The notes under the pieces were generated by a model. It worked only from the letters and a program-made list of their open reading frames with translations, was not told the DNA's origin and did no database searches. This document shows positions 31,023 through 39,454 of a stretch of 64,000 nucleotides of DNA, piece after piece. Source of the stretch: Sporomusa acidovorans (GTDB lineage: Bacteria > Bacillota > Negativicutes > Sporomusales > Sporomusaceae). Made by a program: the position numbers and the translations under genes. Location of the stretch: positions 62,001 to 126,000 of the forward strand of contig NZ_FNAM01000004.1 in assembly GCF_900101845.1 (NCBI RefSeq), written 5' to 3'. How positions within the stretch are numbered: position 1 is the stretch's first letter; each line of letters begins with the position of its first letter.

Positions 31023-32483
31023 TTACATCCCCCTTTGCCTATCTTTGTGGAATAGTCCAGTAAAATTTTTCCATTGACTGCCGGAACTCCTTTTTTCTTC
31101 TGCATCAAAATCCGGAATACTTCCCAATACCGGCAAATCAAGATATTGCCGGACATCGTCGGCCGTGCGTATCGATCTGTTCATATATTCCAGACCAAAA
31201 GCCAAGCCCGTTCCTACAAAGAGTCCTAAAATAGAGCCAATAATAATATTCAACATTTTTTTCGGCGACACCGGTTTTTCCGGTGCAATCGCTATGTCGA
31301 TCACCTGCACATCGGTTGGTTGCATAACTTCACTGATACGGGCTTCTTCATAGCGTTTCGCCAGCATAATATAAATTTCCTGAGCAACATTCGCGTCACG
31401 CATCACTTTGACAAGCCCTTGCTCTTTGGCCGGCAATTGGACAATCTGTTGCTGGCCTGCCGCCATAATTTTGTCAATTGCTTGTTTGCGGGCGGTATAA
31501 ACAGCAATTTCGGCTTCCGACTGCAGATTTTCCTGCAATAGTCCCTGGTGGACCGGGTTCACCGAGGGAGCTTCCGAATTAACTATTCGCGCTATTTCGG
31601 TGTTGAGTTTAGCTTTGGTTTCCGCAATAGCGGCTTGCAGCTCAATGATTTTAGGGTGTTTGCCGGTATACGTTTGCGACAAGCTGACAAGCTGTACTTC
31701 CAGGTCGGCCAATTTCCCTTTATATTGCTGAATCAAAGGGCTGTCGGCAATAAAACCTGCTTTTTCCTGCCTCAATTGCTGGCTCGTGCTGCTCATCTTA
31801 GCCTGAGCCGAAGCCAGAGCGACCTGATTATCGGCGGCAAGCTTATCCACATCAGAAAGTTTGTCTACCATCGCCTTGGCTTCATCGGAAGGAGATACTA
31901 TTTTCTCTTGATATTTGTACTTCTGCAAGCGGTCCTCAGCCTGCTCGAGTTCCTGTTTTGACTCCCGCATCCTTTCGCCGATAAACCCCCGCACCGTTGA
32001 CTGTTCGGAGCGGACTAAATCGGTCATCCTGTTAAGAAAGACTTGAACAAGGGTATTGGCTACGGTTTGCGCCTCTTCCTGCGATTTGGCCTTTACCTTG
32101 ATATTCAGGATTTCGGTATCTTTCAGAGGCTGTGTAGTAATCCTTTTCAACATATCCTCATATGTAGGCGGCTCTTCTTTATCAGCCTGCGTTTTATCAA
32201 TGACTTCCTGAACGACCGTCCGGCTTTTTATTATCTCGGCATAAGTAGACATAAGCTGCTTGGTACTCATCGGATTGCCTGTCGGCAAGTCGGCAAGCAA
32301 GGAATCCGCCAATCCCTTAGGCTGCTTAATTCTCAGCGTAGTCTCGGCTTCATAAGTAGGGGGTATCAAAAAGCTGACTATAAGGGTTGTTATCACGAAC
32401 AGCAAGAACGTATTTAGGATTAGCTTACGCCGTTTTTTTAGAGTCTTGATAATATCTCGCAAATCTAAGGTTGTTTCCTCCAC
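31023..32483 (-). CDS. Wzz/chain-length determinant protein with GNVR domain
   Basis: Inner-membrane polysaccharide co-polymerase of 486 residues. Seen: an N-terminal Wzz region with a first membrane segment (LILNTFLLFVITTLIVSFLI), a long coiled coil (about 180-350), the GNVR-like stretch around LPAKEQGLVKVMRDANVAQE with IYIMLAKRYEEARISEVMQP, and a second membrane segment (MLNIIIGSILGLFVGTGLAF). The proline-rich motif before it, PEKPVSPKKM, is typical. The C-terminal cytosolic tail probably contacts the BY-kinase encoded next, 3 bases downstream. Confidence 0.92.
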   Translation of the reverse strand: MEETTLDLRDIIKTLKKRRKLILNTFLLFVITTLIVSFLIPPTYEAETTLRIKQPKGLADSLLADLPTGNPMSTKQLMSTYAEIIKSRTVVQEVIDKTQADKEEPPTYEDMLKRITTQPLKDTEILNIKVKAKSQEEAQTVANTLVQVFLNRMTDLVRSEQSTVRGFIGERMRESKQELEQAEDRLQKYKYQEKIVSPSDEAKAMVDKLSDVDKLAADNQVALASAQAKMSSTSQQLRQEKAGFIADSPLIQQYKGKLADLEVQLVSLSQTYTGKHPKIIELQAAIAETKAKLNTEIARIVNSEAPSVNPVHQGLLQENLQSEAEIAVYTARKQAIDKIMAAGQQQIVQLPAKEQGLVKVMRDANVAQEIYIMLAKRYEEARISEVMQPTDVQVIDIAIAPEKPVSPKKMLNIIIGSILGLFVGTGLAFGLEYMNRSIRTADDVRQYLDLPVLGSIPDFDAEEKRSSGSQWKNFTGLFHKDRQRGM

Positions 32484-32521
32484 TGGTCAGCCTCCAAATT
32501 CTAATTAGATGATGCAGATGT

Positions 32522-33163
32522 TTAGTTGTCATCCTGCATCTCATGGATTTGATATGTCGCAGAAACCCACGGCAAAATGTCTTTGGCAAAATCAATACGG
32601 CCGTTATCGCTAAGGAAAACAACATCCCCATCGGCCAATTCCACGTTTTGCGACATATCGCCTTTTTCCAGCAACTGCAATAAGTTAACTTTCAGAGGTT
32701 TCCCCGTCTGGTCTTTACGAATGACAAAGACCTTTTTTTTAGCGGCATACTTCGTATAGCTGCCGGCAATACCTATGGCATCCAGCAGGTTGTGCTGCTT
32801 TTCCAGTTCATACATACCGGGTTTTGCTACCTCTCCCAGTACATAAACCCTGGTTGTCCGTAACTTGAGTATATTTATAGTTACAATCGGATCTTTTACA
32901 AAATTGCGCAGGCGCTGCGTTATTATTTGATTTAGCGCTACCGGGGACAGACCTGCGGCTTGTACTTCGCCGACCAGCGGAAAAGATATGCGCCCGTCCG
33001 GCCTAATCGGAACTTCTTTTATTTGCAATTCTTCATAGCCCCAAACGCTAATTTCAAGTACATCCCCCGGGGCAAGCTGATAATATTGCGCATAAACTGG
33101 AAATACACTAAAAACAATAAAAAAAAGCAACACTAATATTAAGACACCGGATTTGGTTTTCAC
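32522..33163 (-). CDS. Wza-like polysaccharide export protein
   Basis: 213-residue periplasmic/outer-membrane export protein. Seen: an N-terminal hydrophobic signal (LILVLLFFIVFSVFPVYAQ), a polysaccharide export domain (YYQLAPGDVLEISVWGYEEL, VPIRPDGRISFPLVGEVQAA), and one SLBB domain (VYVLGEVAKPGMYELEKQ, NLLDAIGIAGSYTKYAA). No lipobox cysteine is visible, and it is short: it lacks the long C-terminal part that forms the outer-membrane helical barrel in E. coli Wza, so the outer-membrane exit may use another protein. It is the first gene of the capsule operon. Confidence 0.9.
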   Translation of the reverse strand: MKTKSGVLILVLLFFIVFSVFPVYAQYYQLAPGDVLEISVWGYEELQIKEVPIRPDGRISFPLVGEVQAAGLSPVALNQIITQRLRNFVKDPIVTINILKLRTTRVYVLGEVAKPGMYELEKQHNLLDAIGIAGSYTKYAAKKKVFVIRKDQTGKPLKVNLLQLLEKGDMSQNVELADGDVVFLSDNGRIDFAKDILPWVSATYQIHEMQDDN

Positions 33164-33200
33164 TCATTAACCTCCAATTCTATTAAGTTTACGGATTATA

Positions 33201-33225
33201 TTTCTCTATTTTTTTACAAAATCCT
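33201..33225 (-). promoter_or_regulatory. Sigma-H-like promoter of the capsule operon
   Basis: Minus strand: AAAGGA, then exactly 17 bases after AGGA, then GAAATA. It lies about 40 bases before the wza start. The -10 differs from consensus at one base (GAAA for GAAT). A TATAAT overlaps its 3' edge but has no sigma-A -35 at the right distance. Confidence 0.5.
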
Positions 33226-33285
33226 TTACCATAATTTCGAACATCTAAATAGTATTATTTCCCAGTAATTTAATCCAAAAAGCAT

Positions 33286-33315
33286 AAAAACACCCCGACT
33301 TTTAAGTCGAGGATG
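33286..33315 (-). terminator. Rho-independent terminator
   Basis: Minus-strand hairpin CATCCTCGACTT / AAGTCGGGGTG followed by TTTTT. It follows the decayed small gene at 33347-33537 and precedes the capsule promoter. Confidence 0.7.
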
Positions 33316-33346
33316 CTCCTCTAGCTCTCTAGCTATTTGCTAAGCT

Positions 33347-33537
33347 TTATTTTCCACATTTCTTCGCAAATAGCAGGTAATATTTTAAATACTCTACAAT
33401 CCGGTTAACCTTTTCGAGGGCAAGGTCATCTATTTTTGACCCATAAGCTACTTCTTGCACAATACTCTAAACTTGATATCTTCATGGTCTAGTAAGGTCA
33501 ATTGAGCAATTACTTCTGTGTTTCCAGACAATTCCAC
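33347..33537 (-). pseudogene. Decayed paralog of the small protein at 34520-34723
   Basis: From a GTG at 33537 the first frame reads ELSGNTEVIAQLTLLDHEDI then KFRVL. A one-base shift leads to VQEVAYGSKIDDLALEKVNR and then IVEYLKYYLLFAKKCGK, ending at a TAA at 33347. Both halves align with the intact small protein upstream: ELIIQL matches EVIAQL, VQEVIGTAKLENLSLE matches VQEVAYGSKIDDLALE, and both end in F-A-x-K-C. The gene appears broken by the frameshift. The rest of 33164-33629 holds the capsule promoter, the terminator and AT-rich sequence. Confidence 0.65.
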
Positions 33538-33629
33538 TTATTTGCTGAGACTTTTGTCTCATTTTATATTATAACAGGGTTATTAACTTTTTACCAACAT
33601 TTTCTTAATAAATTCTACAACCCAGTTAC

Positions 33630-34424
33630 TTAACTGATAAACCGGGCAAGTAATTTTTTAAAAAAATTTGTTTTTTTCGATATGTTCCCTTCTTTTACTA
33701 CAAACATTTCCACATCCCTGCTGTTAATGACATTCTCCGGATTGGTGGCGATAATGCACTTGGCTTTTTTTTCACCGGCAATAGATACCACCTTTTTTAC
33801 GGCAGCAGTTAAATCAGGATTGCGGTGTCCGGCACTATGCGCATCTGAGCCAATACAATGAACCATATCTCTTTGGAGTAAAAGTTCGGCCAGGTTTTTG
33901 GCCCGCTCGCCCATTTTACCGATAAGACTAGTGCCGTTAATCTGTGTCATAATCCCCCTCTGTATCCATTCCACTAATAGTTCCGGATTTTTAGCGAGAA
34001 TAGGATGACGTTCCGGATGAGCCAAAATCGGGGTAATTTCCCTAGTCTGAAGAGTAAAGAAAAAATCTTCGGTAAAACCGGGTATCTCCATGGCCGGCAA
34101 TTCAACCAGCATATACCGGCCACCGTTCAGGCAATACGGCCCCGGTCCTTGAATAATATTCAAAATATCCTGGTGAATCGCTACTTCTGCACCCGGATAA
34201 GTGGGAATATCCAGCCCTGCTTTGGCACCCTCTTGCCTAAGCAATTCGCAACCTTCCAGAATCTGTTTCCAGGAAGGCAGCCACTCACCCTCAATAGCAT
34301 GGGGAGTGGCAATAATACCTTTTGTGCCGTTTTGTTGGGCAATACGCAACATTTCCAGGGAAGTCTCCAGATTTTTCGCTCCGTCATCAATGTTTGGTAT
34401 AATATGACAATGTAAATCCAGCAT
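33630..34424 (-). CDS. CpsB/YwqE-type PHP tyrosine phosphatase
   Basis: Manganese-dependent phosphatase of the PHP superfamily that dephosphorylates BY-kinases and so regulates polysaccharide synthesis. Seen: metal-binding LDLHCHIIPNIDDGAKNL, GIIATPHAIEGEW, YPGAEVAIHQDI, ITPILAHPERHPILAK and HCIGSDAHSAGHRNPDL. The 264 residues match CpsB/CapC. Its target is probably the kinase at 30309-31019, with its tyrosine-rich tail. It has its own sigma-A-type promoter about 50 bases upstream, so it is transcribed apart from the kinase operon. Confidence 0.92.
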   Translation of the reverse strand: MLDLHCHIIPNIDDGAKNLETSLEMLRIAQQNGTKGIIATPHAIEGEWLPSWKQILEGCELLRQEGAKAGLDIPTYPGAEVAIHQDILNIIQGPGPYCLNGGRYMLVELPAMEIPGFTEDFFFTLQTREITPILAHPERHPILAKNPELLVEWIQRGIMTQINGTSLIGKMGERAKNLAELLLQRDMVHCIGSDAHSAGHRNPDLTAAVKKVVSIAGEKKAKCIIATNPENVINSRDVEMFVVKEGNISKKTNFFKKLLARFIS

Positions 34425-34471
34425 GAATAAGCTACTCCTTTAGACTAAATCGTAGTTATAACAACAAATTT

Positions 34472-34500
34472 AGTGTAGCTCGGACTTTTTCATTTGTCAA
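34472..34500 (-). promoter_or_regulatory. Sigma-A-type promoter of the cpsB-like gene
   Basis: Minus strand: TTGACA, 17 bases, TACACT, placed about 48 bases before the start codon at 34424. An AGGA at 34508-34511 with a 16-base gap to GAAA overlaps it, a poorer sigma-H-like fit. Confidence 0.65.
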
Positions 34501-34519
34501 ACGATATTCCTGTTACCTA

Positions 34520-34723
34520 TCATAATTTTGCTTTACGGCATTTATTTGCAAAACTAACATGCTCCTCGAGTGCTTCAATAACATCTTTTTCTTCTTCTAG
34601 TGATAAATTTTCTAACTTAGCTGTCCCAATAACTTCTTGTACCATATCTTGAATTTGATAGCGCAAATACCCCAAATTTTCTAATTGAATAATCAACTCA
34701 TTGATTCGGCCATGGTCATTCAT
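34520..34723 (-). CDS. Small helical protein of unknown function
   Basis: 67-residue, charged, all-helical protein that I do not recognise. It begins MNDHGRINELIIQLENLGYL, then YQIQDMVQEVIGTAKLENLS and a C-terminal helix ending ANKCRKAKL. Start ATG 34723 has GGTGAGG 5 nt upstream; a longer frame exists but runs through a terminator hairpin and is unlikely. It sits 95 bases upstream of the CpsB-like phosphatase gene. A frameshifted paralog lies on the other side of that gene (33347-33537), which suggests a past duplication. No membrane segment or DNA-binding motif is visible. A regulatory role near the kinase/phosphatase pair is a guess. Confidence 0.72.
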   Translation of the reverse strand: MNDHGRINELIIQLENLGYLRYQIQDMVQEVIGTAKLENLSLEEEKDVIEALEEHVSFANKCRKAKL

Positions 34724-34772
34724 ATTAACCTCACCTTTCCCGCTTATATTTGGTCTAGGACTAAGTAATAAT

Positions 34773-34808
34773 AAAAAAAGCCAGATTGCTGTTGATTGCA
34801 ACCTGGCT
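34773..34808 (-). terminator. Rho-independent terminator after the GT9 gene
   Basis: Minus-strand hairpin AGCCAGGTTGC / GCAATCTGGCT followed by seven Ts, 127 bases after the stop of the GT9 gene. Confidence 0.85.
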
Positions 34809-34934
34809 GTCTTAGATTCTATCATATCGTTAGACCCATGGCTTTGCGTCCTTCCTTTTCAGAAAGTTTGCCGATTATATACTTTTTAGATAAATTTACA
34901 ATTTTAGTATAATTTGGATTAATTTAATTGTCAA

Positions 34935-36014
34935 TTATTTCTTGCTTTTGATTGTTGAATTTTTTGGGGGAGTGGCACTACATTTTGTTAAAACGGCACC
35001 GACAGTTTGATAGACTTGGCCAGGCGTAATGACATCCAAGCATATTTCATGCCGGGGGCACTCCCTCTTCCAGCAGTCCCGGCAGGCTCTGTCGGTCAGC
35101 AAAACCTGGTGGCCGGCTCCGGCTCCGTATGGCCCGTTGCGCAACGGATCGGTTGGACCAAACAGAGCAATCACCGGGGTATTAACTGCAACTGCTAGGT
35201 GCATCGGTCCGGTATCGCCGCCGATAAAACAAACAGCTTGTTTAATAACATGAGCCAGTTGCTTTAAGCCGGTTTTACCGGTTAAGTCGACCGGTGGAAT
35301 ACTTGCTGATTGACTGATATCTTCCGATAATCTTTGGTCGCCCCTGCCGCCGATTAATACCGGAATAATCTGATCCTGCCACAGCATGTTCGCCAACTCA
35401 GCAAAGTGGCTGACCGGCCAACACTTTGTCGGCCAATTTGTTCCCGGCGCCAAAACAACATAGCGGTTACCCTGACGCAGACCGGCATGAGTAGCAACGG
35501 CTTCAGCAGACATCGCTTCCTCGGCGGTAATCTGAATGGGAAAACGAACCGGCTGATTTACTTCACAGCCCAGCGCTCTGACCACATCAAGATACCTGTC
35601 CACAACATGGCCTGTTTGATTGGGTCCAAAAACTGGCCGACTCACCAAATGGCTCAGCTCGCGCATATTGCAGTAGCCAAGGCGGGTCGTTGCGCCGCTA
35701 AGATAGATGATGGCGGCACTTTTAAACAAACCCTGCAAATCAAGCGCCAGGTCAAATTTTTTAGCTTTGAGCTGCCTGGCCAATGCCCGTCCGTGTTTCA
35801 GCAAGCCGCCCAGTGATTTATACTTAGCCTTATCAAAAATAACAAGTTCATCAATATACGGATTATTGGTTAATAGGTCATAAGCTGGTTTCTCAACCAC
35901 CCAGGTGATCTTCGCGGCAGGAAACTGTTGTTTTAAGGCCGTTGCCACCGGCAGTGCATGAATCACATCGCCGATCGCGCTCAGTTTGACAATAAGGATG
36001 TTGCTATAGCTCAT
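34935..36014 (-). CDS. GT9 heptosyltransferase-like glycosyltransferase
   Basis: 359-residue enzyme of family GT9, which transfers heptose from ADP-heptose to the LPS core. Seen: NILIVKLSAIGDVIHALPVA at the N-terminus, YIDELVIFDK, DLALDLQGLFKSAAIIYLSG, VVLAPGTNWPTKCWPVSHFA, and the donor site CFIGGDTGPMHLAVAVNTPV followed by FGPTDPLRNGPYG. The overall pattern is nearest to heptosyltransferase I/II (WaaC/WaaF). The C-terminus has four cysteines (ACRDCWKRECPRHEICLD), a common GT9 tail. A terminator follows 127 bases downstream. It probably shares a transcript with the radical SAM gene upstream. Confidence 0.87.
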   Translation of the reverse strand: MSYSNILIVKLSAIGDVIHALPVATALKQQFPAAKITWVVEKPAYDLLTNNPYIDELVIFDKAKYKSLGGLLKHGRALARQLKAKKFDLALDLQGLFKSAAIIYLSGATTRLGYCNMRELSHLVSRPVFGPNQTGHVVDRYLDVVRALGCEVNQPVRFPIQITAEEAMSAEAVATHAGLRQGNRYVVLAPGTNWPTKCWPVSHFAELANMLWQDQIIPVLIGGRGDQRLSEDISQSASIPPVDLTGKTGLKQLAHVIKQAVCFIGGDTGPMHLAVAVNTPVIALFGPTDPLRNGPYGAGAGHQVLLTDRACRDCWKRECPRHEICLDVITPGQVYQTVGAVLTKCSATPPKNSTIKSKK

Positions 36015-36085
36015 TTTGTTTTTCCTCTTGTTTTAGAATCGCTTCCCTACATTTTCGCCAAATTACAAGGCAAAGTCAAGTGAAA

Positions 36086-36979
36086 TTACAATTGTGAGTC
36101 ACAGTTGTCGCATAAGGGAAGCCCGGCCCGCCCCTGGGTGATTTGTTCCCGCAAAGCAAGATATTTTGAGTTTTGCCATATAGCCGCGATTGACTCGCGG
36201 GTTAAATCACCCATGGTGATTTTGCCCAAAGCATCATTACAGCACTGGCTGATCTTGCCATCAGGACGAACAATCATCTGACGGAATGGCAATAAACAGC
36301 CAAAGGGCAAACTGGAGATTTCTTCGCTGGCCCGATTAGGTGCCTGGCCTCCTCTGGTACTGAGAACATCATGTATTTTTCGTAGACGAATTCGAACTTT
36401 GTCGTTATATACAGAATTGTTTTTGGCATGTTGGTAGATAGTTTCAATGGTGGGAATAAGCTGAAGATCATCATTATAGTTATCAATGACAATCCGGTCC
36501 AAATATTGTATAATAGCCTTGAATTTATCAAGTGTCAGCAACGTCCCGTTCGTAAATATCTTCAAACGGGCCTGGGGTACATATTCTTTCGTAAGCTTTG
36601 CAAAATCAATAATCCGGTTGTCAAGAAACGGTTCATTATTCGAATACAGATGCACCGTACCTGTGTAACGCAGTGCCTGTAACTGTTCTAAGATTGCTAC
36701 AAACAACTCTTGATCCATTGCTTTATATTCACGGGTATCAGCATGCTTGTTAACCGGGCAAAATGAACAAGTATTGTTACACCGGTTCAATGTTTCGATT
36801 TCGATCACGGTAAAAAGGGGATAAACCCCGTTTTGGCGATATTGGTCACGGTATTTAGCAATGGCCGCCGTCACTTTCCGCCGGTATTTATTTTGTTTGT
36901 GCTTTTCCTTCAACTTATACAAAAACGGCAAATGTGTTTTGCAGTAATACTTGACAATATTTTCATAATTGATAATCAT
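36086..36979 (-). CDS. Radical SAM/SPASM-domain protein
   Basis: 297-residue iron-sulfur enzyme. The radical SAM cluster motif CNNTCSFC (C-x3-C-x2-C) sits near residue 68 in ETLNRCNNTCSFCPVNKHAD. LHLYSNNEPFLD-type sequence (here VHLYSNNEPFLDNRI) and KIFTNGTLLTLDKF follow. A C-terminal SPASM-like region carries further cysteines (GCLLPF, SQCCNDALG, LCDNCDSQL). Start ATG 36979 has AAGGGAG 7 nt upstream. Such enzymes modify peptides or small metabolites. Lying between glycosyltransferases, it might act on a sugar or lipid, but no substrate can be named. Confidence 0.83.
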   Translation of the reverse strand: MIINYENIVKYYCKTHLPFLYKLKEKHKQNKYRRKVTAAIAKYRDQYRQNGVYPLFTVIEIETLNRCNNTCSFCPVNKHADTREYKAMDQELFVAILEQLQALRYTGTVHLYSNNEPFLDNRIIDFAKLTKEYVPQARLKIFTNGTLLTLDKFKAIIQYLDRIVIDNYNDDLQLIPTIETIYQHAKNNSVYNDKVRIRLRKIHDVLSTRGGQAPNRASEEISSLPFGCLLPFRQMIVRPDGKISQCCNDALGKITMGDLTRESIAAIWQNSKYLALREQITQGRAGLPLCDNCDSQL

Positions 36980-37193
36980 ATTTTGGCTCCCTTGGATATA
37001 TTTTGCAGTTATGACTATCTTTTTCGCGGAAACTCTTTGAAACTCCTTCATAAATTTTCAAGTATCGTATCCTTATACTATAAACAGTAGCGGTATCTTT
37101 ATCATCTACCATGTTAATGCCCGGAGTGCAGGTAGTTAGGAAAGGCTAGCTGGTAAAGTTACTGATTCCGACGCAACAGAAATAAGGCGGTAA

Positions 37194-37240
37194 AAAAGAA
37201 ACTGTCACCTCTAAAACTAGAAGGTGACAGTTTCTTTTTT
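37194..37240. terminator. Strong bidirectional-looking terminator overlapping a gene end
   Basis: Near-perfect hairpin AAGAAACTGTCACCT / AGGTGACAGTTTCTT with A and T tracts on both sides. The last codons and the TAG stop of the sialyltransferase-like gene (stop at 37217-37219) lie in its arm and loop. It ends the LPS core operon. Confidence 0.9.
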
Positions 37241-38320
37241 ATCCAATACCCGCCGCAACGCAGCTAAATTTTCTGGAAGCATGACACCGGCCTTTTCCAT
37301 CATTCTGGCAAGGACAGCGTCGCACTGTTTTAGAGAACACAATTTAAATAATCCTATAGGCACAATATCCTGGGAAAACACATCGGCATACAGCAAGCCA
37401 GACGAGCAAATGCTTACTACGCACTTTAAATTATGATGTTTGGCATAAATTACTTCAATCGGATCATTAACCCGCACAACAGTCAATTCCGGGTATTCCC
37501 GGGCATAACTCTCCACCTTGCCGGCATCCTCACGCGGATGGGGTTTATATACCATGGTCATCCCCGCCGTACAGGCGAGCTGATAGACATTACCTATCAG
37601 CTTGCGCTCCTCTTCCGGGGACAAATCATTGCTTTCCACAAAAGTACTGCCTAAAAACAATAGGCAATTACTGTCCGACATGGCGGCGATACTCTGCATA
37701 TCCTGCGTTAGCCTGCTCATCACCCGCTGTACGGCCGCCCGCTCAATCTGCACGGCAGCGGGCGAGGGTCTTTCCAGCAGTTCCGGCTTAAAGAGGTAAT
37801 CGGCATTCGCCGCTCTGCCGTGACCTACCCCGCCGAAGTTGTGCTGCATTTGGCTGGAAATACCGCCAATATGGCGAAAAAATTTAATTCGGATATACTG
37901 CCACAGTTTGCTTAGCTCGCGCCTGTCCCGGTTGTGATAAGACCATATGCCGTCTTCCAGCCGGGCATACTGGGTACAGCCCAGCAGTTCAACCAAAATT
38001 TGGTTTTGAATGATCTTATCTGATCCTAAAAATACCTGAGTCACCGAACCGAAGGCAGTCAACCGTTCCCGCATTGCCCGCATTTGCCGGGGATAGTTCC
38101 ATACATAGTCACGCCGCAGCCAGTAGTTAATCGAAACAATCTGTGACCAAATTGTTTGATCACTGGCCATTCTTTGTAAGGAGGTACTGGAATGCCAGAG
38201 CTTTTCCTGCCGGGGATTAATAAGCAACAATTGGTTGGTTGCCTCCGGAAAAAATTCACCGGCCAAAATATAGGCTGACAATAATTGCAGCGGGGTACCC
38301 ACCACAAAAACATTGTTCAT
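37217..38320 (-). CDS. Sialyltransferase/polysialyltransferase-like glycosyltransferase
   Basis: 367-residue protein resembling GT52 and polysialyltransferase-family enzymes of LPS and capsule loci. Seen: NNVFVVGTPLQLLSAYILAG, the typical start of this group, ARLEDGIWSYHNRDRRELSK, LLFLGSTFVESNDLSPEEE, MTMVYKPHPREDAGKVESYA with the conserved KPHPRE, and CVVSICSSGLLYADVFSQDI. In characterised members the donor is CMP-sialic acid, but no sialate synthesis genes are in this window, so the donor here is open. Its final codons fall inside the operon's terminator hairpin. Confidence 0.77.
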   Translation of the reverse strand: MNNVFVVGTPLQLLSAYILAGEFFPEATNQLLLINPRQEKLWHSSTSLQRMASDQTIWSQIVSINYWLRRDYVWNYPRQMRAMRERLTAFGSVTQVFLGSDKIIQNQILVELLGCTQYARLEDGIWSYHNRDRRELSKLWQYIRIKFFRHIGGISSQMQHNFGGVGHGRAANADYLFKPELLERPSPAAVQIERAAVQRVMSRLTQDMQSIAAMSDSNCLLFLGSTFVESNDLSPEEERKLIGNVYQLACTAGMTMVYKPHPREDAGKVESYAREYPELTVVRVNDPIEVIYAKHHNLKCVVSICSSGLLYADVFSQDIVPIGLFKLCSLKQCDAVLARMMEKAGVMLPENLAALRRVLDKKETVTF

Positions 38321-38335
38321 AGGAGCTTCCTCATT

Positions 38336-39454
38336 TCAAACATTAGATGTGGGTTTGACTGGCAATAGTTCATCATATACGGCAATAATTTGTTCCATCA
38401 TTTTTTCACTGTCAAACATTTTCCGGACACGGGTTATGCCGTTTTGTCCCATTCTGTTCCGCAACTGGGGATCAGTGTACAATCTGTTAATCCGCTCATA
38501 CAAGACGTCAATGTCGCCCTTAGGCACTAGATAACCGGTAACACCATCTTCGATGGCCTCCGGCGTTCCGCCAACCGCATAGGTAATGACCGGCTTCCCC
38601 ATGGCCATGGCTTCCGCCAGCACCAAGCCAAAAGTCTCAAAATCAGACGGCAATACGACAACATCCATAGCCTGCATGATCTGGGGTACATCGGTCTGAT
38701 GCCCGGCAAAACAGATCTTATCGCCCAAGCCCCTGCGTTTGGCTTCCCGTTTAAGTTCCACCTCGCCTTTTCCCTTGCCCACAACAAGCAGGCGCCAGTT
38801 TGGGGTTTGCCGTCCACTATATTTCGCAAGCAACTGCAGCATATCCTCATGGCCTTTGGCTTTGAGGTTTTTGATACGCGAAACAATTCCCAACACAAAA
38901 TCAGTTGCTTGCAGTCCGTATTCCCGCCGTACCAGAAGGGTGCGCTCAGGCTGGGGTACGAATTTTGTCAGATCAATTCCGTTATAGATAGTGACTAATC
39001 TTTCAGGCGGAATCCCGATTGCCAGGGAACGCTGCCGGACAAAATTGCTTACACAAATAATTTTATCGACATGAACCAGTTCCATTTCCTGTCGGTTGTA
39101 GCCAAATACACCGTGCGCAGTATACACGAGCGGTATGTTAAGCCGCCGACAGGCCTTCAGGGCAGCCGCGCCGGCTGCCGCCGAATTGGCGTGAACCAGG
39201 CTGATATTGTGTTTTTTGATAATATAATAGAGCCACCAGGAGGCCAGATAGCTGTTTAACCTGATGGGAACCAGATAATGCCGGATGCCTTCATCCTTCA
39301 ATCTGGCAGCAAGCTGCCCGCCCCAGGAGGCAACGGTAACCTGGTATCCTCGCCGCGCCAGAGCAACCGCGGTGGTGGCGACATAGGACTCGGCGCCGCC
39401 AATATTAAGACGCGGTACAACCAGCAAAATATGAGGATACGTTGCGCCTGCCAT
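38336..39454 (-). CDS. GT4-family glycosyltransferase
   Basis: 372-residue GT-B enzyme. Seen: HILLVVPRLNIGGAESYVAT at the N-terminus, LVHANSAAAGAAALKAC, VTIYNGIDLTKFVPQPE, VLGIVSRIKNLKAKGHEDML, LLVVGKGKGEVELKREA, and the donor-binding DFETFGLVLAEAMAMGKPVI with the E-x7-E pair, then VGGTPEAIEDGVTGYLV. This is a textbook GT4 sequence. The sugar is unknown; its place in the heptose/LPS operon suggests outer-core assembly. Confidence 0.88.
   Translation of the reverse strand: MAGATYPHILLVVPRLNIGGAESYVATTAVALARRGYQVTVASWGGQLAARLKDEGIRHYLVPIRLNSYLASWWLYYIIKKHNISLVHANSAAAGAAALKACRRLNIPLVYTAHGVFGYNRQEMELVHVDKIICVSNFVRQRSLAIGIPPERLVTIYNGIDLTKFVPQPERTLLVRREYGLQATDFVLGIVSRIKNLKAKGHEDMLQLLAKYSGRQTPNWRLLVVGKGKGEVELKREAKRRGLGDKICFAGHQTDVPQIMQAMDVVVLPSDFETFGLVLAEAMAMGKPVITYAVGGTPEAIEDGVTGYLVPKGDIDVLYERINRLYTDPQLRNRMGQNGITRVRKMFDSEKMMEQIIAVYDELLPVKPTSNV

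Noticed and set aside
33195..33223. Sigma-A promoter for wza using TATAAT at 33195-33200
   Set aside because: No -35 sequence near TTGACA lies 16-18 bases upstream; the AGGA-N17-GAAA reading fits better.
33286..33315. Right end of an IS200/IS605 element
   Set aside because: The hairpin resembles such ends, but there is no transposase trace beside it and it works well as a terminator for the decayed small gene.
37217..38320. Sialic acid biosynthesis locus
   Set aside because: No NeuA, NeuB or NeuC homologs are in the window; only the transferase-like sequence suggests sialate.
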